Part shown: positions 25,950-34,031 of the stretch, one piece after another | Layout: the number at the start of each line of letters is the position of its first letter | Numbering within the stretch: the stretch's first letter is position 1 | Origin: Proteobacteria bacterium UBA1148 | GTDB lineage: Bacteria > Pseudomonadota > Gammaproteobacteria > Steroidobacterales > Rariloculaceae | Direction of reading: 5' to 3' | DNA: 53,003 nt | NCBI GenBank assembly: GCA_002311835.1 | Contig: DBZY01000009.1 | Location: 1 to 53,003 of the forward strand | Notes under the pieces: generated by a model | Database searches by the model: none | What the model was told of the DNA's origin: nothing | Seen by the model: the letters and a program-made list of their open reading frames with translations, nothing else | Position numbers and translations under genes: made by a program

Positions 25950-28535
25950 ATGGGTCTGTTACTCGATCTTGGTTATATAGTAGTCGCTTTATTGACGCTG
26001 CCTTGGTTTCTCTATCGGATCACCGTACGGGGGGACTGGCGCAGTATTCCACAACGTCTCGGAGTGGGTCTGCCGCCCCCTGCAACAGGATCTATCTGGT
26101 TGCATGGTTCTTCAGCGGGGGAGATTGCACTACTTCGGCCATTAGTGCAGCGACTAGAAGTAGATTTTCCGGAAACACCTCTAGTTATTACAACATTTTC
26201 GTCGACAGGTTTTGAAACTGCTAGAAAAGTTTATTCCAAGCATAGGGTTTTGTTCTTTCCGGCGGACCTTAGCTTTGTTGTACATCGGTTTTTGCGTAGA
26301 TTCGACCCGCAGCTGGTGATTATCGTTGAATCTGATTTTTGGCCGAGTTTTTTATTTGCAGTTCAGTCCAAGAAAATTCCGGTTGCAGTACTTAACGGTA
26401 AGATATCCAACAGGTCATACCAGTTTCATGCTAAGACCCGCCTTATTCCGATGCTATTACGACGCGTACAGATCATCGCTGTGCAGAATGAAGAGCATGC
26501 GTCTCGTTTTTTAAAACTTGGAGTCTCGTCCGAGTGCGTGAAGATCACGGGAAATATGAAATACGATTTGGTGGACACCTCAGATCAAGATGAAACTACC
26601 CAGGGGTTGCGAGAACGTTTTGGCTACACTGCAGATGATGTCGTTATCATCGGTGGAAGTCTCCATGGTAATGAAAATGAGGTGCTTATCGAGAGTTTTA
26701 AGTCGCTGGCGACCGCGAGTAGTAATGTATCGTTGATTATTGTGCCTCGTTATCCGACCGATGTAGGACGTATTCAAAACGTTCTTGGCAAGAATGGATT
26801 GAGCTCAGTTCGGAAGACCGAGATGGATACGGGCAAGGGGTCGACCCTGAGTCGAAACGAGGTCTTAGTCGTCGACACGGTTGGGGAGTTAAGAGCATTT
26901 TACGGTATTGCTGACATTGCTTTTGTCGGCGGCAGTCTGTTTTACAGAGGCAGCAACAAAGGTGGGCACAATCTCATCGAACCCGCGTTTTTTGGCATTC
27001 CAGTTCTGTTCGGACCCCACAATTTTAGTTTTGCGGACACTGTCTGTGATCTACTTGAGGCTAATGCTGGTATTGAAGTAGCTGATGCAGCTGAATTAAG
27101 AGGGGCGCTCGGAACGCTTGTAACGGATAGGCAGAAACGGTTGGAGATGGGCCGGCGCGCGAAAGAAGTGATTCTGAAAAGCCAAGGGGTTGCTGATAGA
27201 AATTATGAACTGCTTACCCCCTTACTTCAGACAATAAAAAGTCGCTCGACTCCTTCTTGCTTTTCTATTTGGTCTGTTGCTGTTTACTTTCTTCTGTCCT
27301 ATGCCCTGATCACATTATTCTGGCGCGGAGTAAGGTATCCGGCTTACTGGAATCGATGGTTGGAGCGATTTGGATATGTCGCGTCTATACGGGATAAAAA
27401 GACAGTGTGGATCCACGCGGTTTCAGTTGGTGAGGTTCGAGCGGTGTCGGAGCTTATAAATTCACTGGTTGAGCGCTACCCGGAGCACAGAATACTTGTT
27501 ACGACGACGACGCCTACAGGATCTGCGCAAGTACGAGATTTGTTCGGTGACCGCGTAAGCCATTCGTATGTGCCTTACGACCTACCTACAGCCACTCGAA
27601 GATTCATGGACAGAGTGGATCCTGACTTTGCAGTGATTGCCGAAACAGAGTTTTGGCCTAACCTTTTCGGTGAATGTCGAAGGCGCAATATCCCATTGCT
27701 ATTGGTTAACGTGCGGGTGTCACAGACTTCACTGCAGGGGTACAGGAGAGTACCTAGAACGAGTCATGCCATGCTATCGAATGCGGATCTCCTCTGCGCG
27801 CAAACGAAAGTTGATGCTCAGCAGCTAGAGATTCTCGGGGTTTCCAAGCATCTTATTCATGTAACGGGAAATCTAAAATTTGATGTACCGGTTCCGGAAT
27901 CTCTTGTTCTAGAGGGTAAAAGGCTTCGTGAGGATTGGGGTTGTGGTCGTTTTGTCCTAATTGCGGCGAGCACGCACAACGGTGAGGAGCGGCTCATTCT
28001 TACTGCTTTCGATCGACTACGACAAAAGCATCCGGAGATGCTACTGGTTCTTGTACCGAGGCATCCGGAGCGTTTTAATGGTGTCGCCAGACTATCTAAG
28101 AGGCTTGGTTTTAATGTGGCTTGTTATAGCAAGCAAGATGGTGCTTTGAAGCCCGAGGTAGAGGTACTGATAGGCGATACGATGGGAGAACTTCAGAAAT
28201 TTTATGTTGCGTCAGATATTGCTTTTGTCGGTGGGAGTCTGGTGCGGATCGGTGGGCACAACATTTTGGAGGCATGCGCGGTTGGTGTCCCCGTTATTTT
28301 TGGTCCGCACATGTTTCATATGGAGAAAATTAGCGCTGTTGCAGTGGAAAGAGGGGTGGGTCATCAAGTGAAAGGCGTACGAACTTTAGTTGATGTGGTT
28401 GCTAGCTATCTTAAGCAGCCAGCTCTTCTGGAAAAGGCAGGCATCGCGGCGCGCGAATTGGTTGTAGAAAATCGTGGCGCACTCGATCGGACCTTATGTC
28501 TGATTGGCAGCACTTTGAGCCGAGAAGAGAGCTAA
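25950..28535 (+). CDS. waaA: tandem fusion of two Kdo transferases
   Basis: An 861-residue protein made of two WaaA-like halves; normal WaaA has about 425 residues. Each half begins with a membrane helix (residues about 3-22 and 430-450) followed by a GT-B glycosyltransferase. The catalytic glutamate is kept in both: E58 (S-S-A-G-E) and E495 (V-S-V-G-E). The second half has the standard E-T-E-F-W-P-N and G-G-H-N-I-L-E; the first has drifted (V-E-S-D-F-W-P-S) and carries extra residues before G-G-H-N. The enzyme transfers Kdo from CMP-Kdo to lipid A precursors. Two different active sites suggest that each half adds a different sugar or position. No frameshift is visible at the join. Confidence 0.88.
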   Translation: MGLLLDLGYIVVALLTLPWFLYRITVRGDWRSIPQRLGVGLPPPATGSIWLHGSSAGEIALLRPLVQRLEVDFPETPLVITTFSSTGFETARKVYSKHRVLFFPADLSFVVHRFLRRFDPQLVIIVESDFWPSFLFAVQSKKIPVAVLNGKISNRSYQFHAKTRLIPMLLRRVQIIAVQNEEHASRFLKLGVSSECVKITGNMKYDLVDTSDQDETTQGLRERFGYTADDVVIIGGSLHGNENEVLIESFKSLATASSNVSLIIVPRYPTDVGRIQNVLGKNGLSSVRKTEMDTGKGSTLSRNEVLVVDTVGELRAFYGIADIAFVGGSLFYRGSNKGGHNLIEPAFFGIPVLFGPHNFSFADTVCDLLEANAGIEVADAAELRGALGTLVTDRQKRLEMGRRAKEVILKSQGVADRNYELLTPLLQTIKSRSTPSCFSIWSVAVYFLLSYALITLFWRGVRYPAYWNRWLERFGYVASIRDKKTVWIHAVSVGEVRAVSELINSLVERYPEHRILVTTTTPTGSAQVRDLFGDRVSHSYVPYDLPTATRRFMDRVDPDFAVIAETEFWPNLFGECRRRNIPLLLVNVRVSQTSLQGYRRVPRTSHAMLSNADLLCAQTKVDAQQLEILGVSKHLIHVTGNLKFDVPVPESLVLEGKRLREDWGCGRFVLIAASTHNGEERLILTAFDRLRQKHPEMLLVLVPRHPERFNGVARLSKRLGFNVACYSKQDGALKPEVEVLIGDTMGELQKFYVASDIAFVGGSLVRIGGHNILEACAVGVPVIFGPHMFHMEKISAVAVERGVGHQVKGVRTLVDVVASYLKQPALLEKAGIAARELVVENRGALDRTLCLIGSTLSREES

Positions 28536-28575
28536 AAAACTCGATTGATGAACTACTTTAAGACGGTCACCCCCG

Positions 28576-29523
28576 CTATTGCTCGGCTAGAAACCTCTCA
28601 GCATCCAAAGCAGCCATGCAGCCAGATCCCGCCGAAGTAACAGCCTGTCTGTAGATAGGGTCGGCAACATCGCCCGCTGCGAATACGCCTTTGACGCTTG
28701 TTGCCGTAGCCACTCCAGTCTCATCTTGTTTAAGTAGGATATAGCCATCTTTCATCTCAAGCTGTCCCTTAAAAATACTTGTGTTAGGCGTATGTCCAAT
28801 CGCTATAAAAATGCCCTGAACAGGAATATCTTGCATTGAATTTGACAGAGTATGTTGGATTCGCGCACCAGTTACCCCGTTATCATCGCCAAGGACCTCG
28901 TCAAGTACATGGTGCCAGTGCACGGAGACATTGCCGTTTTCTGTCTTTTCCAGTAAACGAGCACTTAAAATTTTCTCTGCTCGGAATGTATCCCGACGAT
29001 GTACAACGTTGACTTCAGATGCAATATTTGAGAGATAGAGCGCCTCTTCAACCGCGGTATTGCCACCGCCAATCACAGCAACCGGCTGATCCTTGAAGAA
29101 AAACCCATCGCAAGTAGCGCATGCGGAAACGCCTTTACCTTTATAAGCTGTCTCAGAAGGTAGCCCCAGGTATTTGGCAGATGCTCCAGTAGCTACGATG
29201 AGTGCATCACACGAGTATTCACCGATGTCTCCGACAAGGTGGAACGGTCTATCTTTGAGTTCCACCGCGTTGGTGTGATCATAAATCAGCCTAGCACCAA
29301 ACCTTTCAGCGTGAAGCCTCATGCGCTCCATGAGATCGGGCCCCTGGACACCCTCGTTATCGCCAGGCCAGTTGTCAACGTCTGTCGTCGTCGTCATCTG
29401 GCCGCCTACCTCAATGCCGGTAATAACAACTGGCTCAAGGGCGGCGCGGGCGGCATATACTGCTGCTGTGTATCCTGCGGGCCCGGAGCCCAGAATGATA
29501 AGTTGGTGGTGTTCTATGACCAT
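28576..29523 (-). CDS. trxB: thioredoxin reductase
   Basis: A 315-residue FAD/NADPH enzyme that reduces thioredoxin. It has the FAD loop G-S-G-P-A-G-Y-T-A, the redox pair C135-A-T-C138 followed by D-G, the NADPH loop G-G-G-N-T-A-V-E-E and the C-terminal A-A-G-D-V-A-D FAD motif. ATG 29523 gives the normal family length; the open frame continues 31 codons upstream but these residues are not family-like. It is divergent from metK, and its 3' end lies 40 bases from the convergent waaA gene. Confidence 0.95.
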   Translation of the reverse strand: MVIEHHQLIILGSGPAGYTAAVYAARAALEPVVITGIEVGGQMTTTTDVDNWPGDNEGVQGPDLMERMRLHAERFGARLIYDHTNAVELKDRPFHLVGDIGEYSCDALIVATGASAKYLGLPSETAYKGKGVSACATCDGFFFKDQPVAVIGGGNTAVEEALYLSNIASEVNVVHRRDTFRAEKILSARLLEKTENGNVSVHWHHVLDEVLGDDNGVTGARIQHTLSNSMQDIPVQGIFIAIGHTPNTSIFKGQLEMKDGYILLKQDETGVATATSVKGVFAAGDVADPIYRQAVTSAGSGCMAALDAERFLAEQ

Positions 29524-29661
29524 AATATCTCCCAGCGGCGGTATGGTAGTGGAGTAAGTCCGACAAGTCAGGTGCAGTTGCGTGACCCTGATAATTTGGG
29601 CAAGCTGCTCGTTCACACGGCAACACCGTTTTCAGTCCAATAAGAGGTTTCAGGAGCCAGC

Positions 29662-30822
29662 ATGGCTAATAGTTATCTATTTACTTCAGAATCAGTATCC
29701 GAAGGGCACCCCGACAAAATGTGCGACCAGATCTCTGATGCGATTCTGGATGCAGCCATAAAGGATGACACAAGTGCTCGAGTAGCTTGCGAGACGCTGA
29801 CTAAGACTGGTTTAGTGATTGTGGCAGGTGAGATTACAACCAGTACTCACGTGGATGTTGAAGGGATCGTGCGCAAGACAGTAACTGACATCGGCTATGA
29901 CAACCCCGATGTTGGCTTTAACGGCAACACCTGCACGGTTATCAATGAGTTGGGTGAGCAGTCAAGCGATATTGCTCAGGGAGTGAATCGTAATGCTCCT
30001 GAGGAACAGGGCGCTGGTGACCAAGGGCTTATGTTCGGCTATGCGAGTAATGAAACGGACGTGCTGATGCCGGCGCCGATAATGTATGCGCATAGACTCG
30101 TGCAGCGTCAAGCAGAAATCCGCAAGTCAGGTGAATTGGTGTGGTTACGGCCGGATGCTAAAAGCCAGGTAACGTTTCGCTATGAGGATGACAAGCCAGC
30201 CGCAGTTGATGCCGTGGTGTTGTCGACACAGCATGATCCAGATATTTCGCGGGCGGATTTGGAAGAAGGGGTCATGGAAACCATCATTAAGCCCGTGCTG
30301 CCTGCGAAGTGGTTAAGTGCTGAGACCAAATACCACATCAACCCTACCGGGCGATTCGTAATTGGTGGACCTGTCGGTGATTGTGGTCTAACGGGAAGAA
30401 AAATTATTGTTGATACCTATGGGGGTATGGCTCGGCACGGTGGCGGTGCTTTTTCCGGCAAGGATCCATCAAAGGTGGATCGGTCCGCTGCCTACGCAGC
30501 TCGTTATGTTGCTAAAAATGTCGTTGCAGCCGGGCTTGCAGATAGGTGTGAAATTCAGGTGGCTTATGCCATAGGAGTGGCCGTACCTACGTCGGTTTCG
30601 GTCCAGACCTTCGGCACAAATAACGTACCTGAAGAAAGGATTACGGCTCTTGTGTTGGAGCATTTCGACTTGAGGCCTTACGGGATTCTCAACATGCTTG
30701 ATTTGTTGCGACCGATCTACCAGAAGACTGCGTCTTACGGGCATTTTGGTCGTAACGATCCCGATTTTATTTGGGAAAGTACCGAGAAAGCTGAGGCACT
30801 TAAGGTAAATGCTGCTGCTTAG
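29662..30822 (+). CDS. metK: S-adenosylmethionine synthetase
   Basis: A 386-residue enzyme making SAM from methionine and ATP. Visible marks are the start F-T-S-E-S-V-S-E-G-H-P-D-K, G-A-G-D-Q-G-L-M-F-G-Y and G-G-G-A-F-S-G-K-D-P-S-K-V-D-R-S. Length is normal. A CAGGAG ribosome binding site precedes ATG 29662. It begins a three-gene SAM cycle operon with a PfkB kinase and ahcY, with gaps of 29 and 26 bases. Confidence 0.97.
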   Translation: MANSYLFTSESVSEGHPDKMCDQISDAILDAAIKDDTSARVACETLTKTGLVIVAGEITTSTHVDVEGIVRKTVTDIGYDNPDVGFNGNTCTVINELGEQSSDIAQGVNRNAPEEQGAGDQGLMFGYASNETDVLMPAPIMYAHRLVQRQAEIRKSGELVWLRPDAKSQVTFRYEDDKPAAVDAVVLSTQHDPDISRADLEEGVMETIIKPVLPAKWLSAETKYHINPTGRFVIGGPVGDCGLTGRKIIVDTYGGMARHGGGAFSGKDPSKVDRSAAYAARYVAKNVVAAGLADRCEIQVAYAIGVAVPTSVSVQTFGTNNVPEERITALVLEHFDLRPYGILNMLDLLRPIYQKTASYGHFGRNDPDFIWESTEKAEALKVNAAA

Positions 30823-30851
30823 TCTCGATACGCCGGCCTGAGGGTTTTTCC

Positions 30852-31787
30852 ATGTCAGCGTTGATATGTGGCTCCATCGCCTATGACAACATCATGGCGT
30901 TTGATGATTCTTTCAAGAATCATATTCTCCCTGATCAAATTCATATTTTAAGTGTCGCTTTTCTCGTGCCTAAGTTGCGACGAGAATTTGGCGGTTGTGC
31001 GCTGAATATCGCATATAACTTAAAACTCTTGGGTGGTGAACCTATACCCATGGGAACGGCGGGACAGGACTTCGCCCCCTATCAAGTATGGTTGGACGAG
31101 CATGGCATTCGGCGGGACCACATCAGGGAGCTTGACGATGTCTTTACTGCTCAGGCGTATATCACGACTGATATCGATGACAATCAGATAATTTTGTTTC
31201 ATCCGGGTGCGATGGACCACTCTCATGTCAATAAGGTTGAAGATGCGACGGGGGTGACGATTGGGATTGTTTCACCCGACGGTCGTACTGGGATGTTGGA
31301 GCATGCGGCGCAGTTTGTGGCCGCGAGCATCCCATTTGTATTTGATCCTGGTCAGGGGTTACCGATGTTTGGAAACGATGAACTGAGGCAGTTCATTGAT
31401 CAGGCTAGCTGGGTTACCGTTAACAATTATGAATGGGAGATGCTTAAGGACCGTACTGGTTGGGATGCCAATGCAGTAAAAGAACGTACAAGAGCGCTCA
31501 TCGTCACACGGGGTGTGGATGGGTCAACAATTTACACAAAGGATGAAGACATCCATATACCGAGCGTAAAGCCTAATGTCGTGAATGATCCAACCGGTTG
31601 CGGTGATGCGTATCGCGCCGGGTTGCTTTTCGGTCTTATGCATGGATGGGAGTGGTTGACCATTGGTCGTGTCGCAAGCTTGATGGGTGCCATTAAGATA
31701 GAATGTTACGGCACGCAGAATCATTCCTTTTCAATGCAAGATTTTGAGAAGCGATTCAAGGATAGTTTCGGTAGTGCAATGGGGTAA
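30852..31787 (+). CDS. PfkB family sugar kinase, probable adenosine kinase
   Basis: A 311-residue ribokinase-fold enzyme. The C-terminal catalytic motif is N-D-P-T-G-C-G-D-A-Y, with the base Asp in G-C-G-D, and the N-terminal substrate part shows G-G-C-A-L-N-I-A-Y-N. Ribokinase-type enzymes phosphorylate sugars or nucleosides. Here the gene lies between metK and ahcY. AhcY releases adenosine from SAH, so a kinase removing adenosine would pull the reversible reaction forward; this makes adenosine kinase the best guess. That assignment rests mainly on position and is inference. Confidence 0.85.
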   Translation: MSALICGSIAYDNIMAFDDSFKNHILPDQIHILSVAFLVPKLRREFGGCALNIAYNLKLLGGEPIPMGTAGQDFAPYQVWLDEHGIRRDHIRELDDVFTAQAYITTDIDDNQIILFHPGAMDHSHVNKVEDATGVTIGIVSPDGRTGMLEHAAQFVAASIPFVFDPGQGLPMFGNDELRQFIDQASWVTVNNYEWEMLKDRTGWDANAVKERTRALIVTRGVDGSTIYTKDEDIHIPSVKPNVVNDPTGCGDAYRAGLLFGLMHGWEWLTIGRVASLMGAIKIECYGTQNHSFSMQDFEKRFKDSFGSAMG

Positions 31788-31813
31788 GGAAGTGCCTTTA
31801 GGAAACAAGACTC

Positions 31814-33241
31814 ATGAGTAACCAAGTGGCGGCCATTGATTTAGCTGACAAGGACTATGTCGTTAAGGACATCGGGCTTGCTGATTTCGGTCGACGAGAG
31901 ATTGCATTAGCAGAACATGAAATGCCGGGGTTGATCGCCTTACGAAAAGAATACGGGGATTCTAAACCGTTGAAGGGCGCTCGAATCACAGGTTCGTTGC
32001 ATATGACGATTCAAACAGCGGTCCTCATAGAAACTCTTGAGGAGCTTGGTGCTCAGGTTCGTTGGGCGACCTGTAATATCTTTTCGACTCAGGACCATGC
32101 AGCAGCTGCGGTTGCGGCTAATGGTACGCCGATATTTGCAGTAAAAGGTGAGACACTGGAAGAGTACTGGGAGTATGTCGATAGGATCTTTGACTGGGGG
32201 GATGGTTTTGGCCCAAATATTATTCTGGACGATGGGGGTGATGCGACTCTATTTGTTCATCTTGGGCATATAGCTGAGGAAGATCCGTCCGTCTTGGATA
32301 AGACACCTGAGAGCGAAGAAGAGCGCATTTTGTTCGCTGCTATTCGTAGGTCCATTGGGAATGATTCACAGCGATTTCATCGTATCGTTAAAGATATTTG
32401 TGGTGTAACAGAGGAAACGACGACGGGGGCCCATCGGCTCTATCAGATGCTGGAGCGTGGTGAGCTTTTATTTCCAGCTATCAACGTCAACGATTCCGTA
32501 ACGAAGTCCAAGTTTGACAACCTTTACGGATGTCGTCACTCATTAGTAGATGGGCTCATGCGAGCGACCGACGTCATGCTCGCTGGCAAGATCGCTGTTG
32601 TGGCAGGCTATGGTGATGTGGGTAAGGGCTGTTGTCAGTCTCTCAAGTCTCAAGCCGCTCGGGTGATCGTCACGGAAATTGATCCTATCTGCGCCCTGCA
32701 GGCAGCGATGGAAGGTTATGAGGTCATGACAATGGAGGACGCGTGTAAAATCGCCGACGTAGTTGTGACAGCCACAGGGTGCGTGGATGTGGTGACTGAG
32801 GGTCACATGAGCCAGATGAAGAATAATGCCATTGTATGCAACATTGGACACTTCGATAACGAGATTCAGGTAGATCAGACCCGTAAGCATGAGTGGGAGG
32901 AAATTAAACCCCAGGTCCACAAGATTACCTTCCCAAGTGGTAATAGCGTGATCCTGTTGGCTGAGGGGCGTTTGGTGAATTTAGGTTGTGCTACAGGACA
33001 CCCTAGCTTTGTAATGTCTAACAGCTTTACAAACCAGACTCTAGCTCAGATTGAGCTTTTCAAACATCCAGAGAACTATCCGTTGGGGATATATACGTTA
33101 CCTAAGGAGTTGGATGAGAAGGTTGCGCGTCTACACTTAACTAAGCTTGGGGTCAATCTAGAGCAATTATCTCAGCGTCAGGCGGATTATTTGGGTATTT
33201 CTGTTAAAGGGCCGTATAAATCGGACAACTACAGGTACTAA
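31814..33241 (+). CDS. ahcY: adenosylhomocysteinase
   Basis: A 475-residue enzyme that splits S-adenosylhomocysteine into homocysteine and adenosine. It shows E-H-E-M-P-G-L, D-D-G-G-D-A-T, N-V-N-D-S-V-T-K-S-K-F-D-N, the NAD loop A-G-Y-G-D-V-G-K-G, and the C-terminal D-N-Y-R-Y tail. An insertion near residues 150-190 is typical of the long proteobacterial form. It closes the metK operon. A SAH riboswitch, often found before this gene in proteobacteria, does not fit in the 26-base gap. Confidence 0.97.
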   Translation: MSNQVAAIDLADKDYVVKDIGLADFGRREIALAEHEMPGLIALRKEYGDSKPLKGARITGSLHMTIQTAVLIETLEELGAQVRWATCNIFSTQDHAAAAVAANGTPIFAVKGETLEEYWEYVDRIFDWGDGFGPNIILDDGGDATLFVHLGHIAEEDPSVLDKTPESEEERILFAAIRRSIGNDSQRFHRIVKDICGVTEETTTGAHRLYQMLERGELLFPAINVNDSVTKSKFDNLYGCRHSLVDGLMRATDVMLAGKIAVVAGYGDVGKGCCQSLKSQAARVIVTEIDPICALQAAMEGYEVMTMEDACKIADVVVTATGCVDVVTEGHMSQMKNNAIVCNIGHFDNEIQVDQTRKHEWEEIKPQVHKITFPSGNSVILLAEGRLVNLGCATGHPSFVMSNSFTNQTLAQIELFKHPENYPLGIYTLPKELDEKVARLHLTKLGVNLEQLSQRQADYLGISVKGPYKSDNYRY

Positions 33242-33303
33242 ATTACAGTTTTTACTTTATCTGGGACGACGTATTTTTTGCCCTTGAGTTGATACTGTAG
33301 AAA

Positions 33304-33894
33304 CTAGGACCTTGCCTTCCTAATCAGGTTATTAAAAACGGTATAGGTGCGATCAAGAGCGTTTGGGTCGTGCAGTAGTCGTAAGGAAAAATTAAAACCC
33401 AGACCTATATTGTGAAATTCGAAGGCAAATTGGCGTGTGTCCAAACTCGACTGAAAGTTGCCTTCGGATACGGTCTTTTGGGCCATTCGTCTGATGCAGT
33501 CGAGCCACTCGATTTGTTGTTCAACTAGGAAATTTCGCAGTTCACCCGGCTGATCGTCTAATTCGACGAATGCGCCCATCAAAGGGCATCCTCCCGGGCG
33601 TTGATCGGTTCCTATCCATTCCATCCAGTTTGAAAAGAGTTTGCGGAGGCGTCTCTCACCAGTGAGTTCTTCGATTGCAGGCTCAACCACGCTGTTCGTG
33701 AGGTCTTCGGTTGTCATTTCAAGCACTGCAAACTGTAGGGCTTCCTTGGAGCCGAAATGACGGAAGAGCCCGCTCTTTGACATACCGGTTTGGGTTGCGA
33801 GGCGACCTATGGTGAGCCCTTCTAAACCAAAAATGCTAGCCATAGAGATGGCCTGTCGGAGAATGGTAGATCGTGTTTCGTCACCTTTTCTCAT
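33304..33894 (-). CDS. TetR family transcriptional regulator
   Basis: A 196-residue regulator. The DNA-binding helix-turn-helix is at about residues 25-46 (L-T-I-G-R-L-A, M-S-K-S-G-L-F-R-H-F-G-S-K-E), followed by a ligand-binding helical domain. It is divergent from the DASS transporter gene. A perfect palindrome sits 15 bases before its start codon and abuts a TATAAT box, so it very probably represses itself and perhaps the transporter. The inducer is unknown. Confidence 0.9.
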   Translation of the reverse strand: MRKGDETRSTILRQAISMASIFGLEGLTIGRLATQTGMSKSGLFRHFGSKEALQFAVLEMTTEDLTNSVVEPAIEELTGERRLRKLFSNWMEWIGTDQRPGGCPLMGAFVELDDQPGELRNFLVEQQIEWLDCIRRMAQKTVSEGNFQSSLDTRQFAFEFHNIGLGFNFSLRLLHDPNALDRTYTVFNNLIRKARS

Positions 33895-33904
33895 TCTGAA
33901 TAAT

Positions 33905-33910
33905 ATTATA
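33905..33910 (-). promoter_or_regulatory. -10 box of the tetR gene
   Basis: On the minus strand the hexamer reads TATAAT, a perfect -10 box, and shares one base with the operator palindrome. A TTGATG at 33926-33931 could serve as -35 with 15-base spacing. Only ten bases separate the box from ATG 33894, so the transcript should have almost no leader. Confidence 0.6.
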
Positions 33911-33921
33911 CGAACGTTCGT
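33910..33921. promoter_or_regulatory. operator palindrome for the TetR regulator
   Basis: ACGAACGTTCGT is a perfect 12-base palindrome in the gap between the TetR gene and the divergent transporter gene. The position in the -10/-35 spacer of the regulator's own promoter is where a TetR repressor normally binds. Assignment to this regulator is inference from place and symmetry. Confidence 0.7.
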
Positions 33922-34031
33922 TCTCCATCAAAGAATTAATACGGACCAAAGATAGGGATGTGATTGCCCCACTACCCATCCCCCGGGTAAGCTCACTACC
34001 CACCCGCACTTTGAACCACTAAGAAGAATCT

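Noticed and set aside
25950..28535. Assembly error joining two waaA genes
   Set aside because: The join region encodes a normal second membrane anchor and no frame break or repeated nucleotide block is visible; the two halves differ strongly in sequence.
29524..29661. Possible SAM riboswitch before metK
   Set aside because: I looked for SAM-I and SAM-II conserved segments in the 138-base gap and did not find them; it must also hold the trxB promoter.
31788..31813. Possible SAH riboswitch before ahcY
   Set aside because: The gap is only 26 bases and does not hold the conserved SAH aptamer; ahcY is read from the metK transcript.
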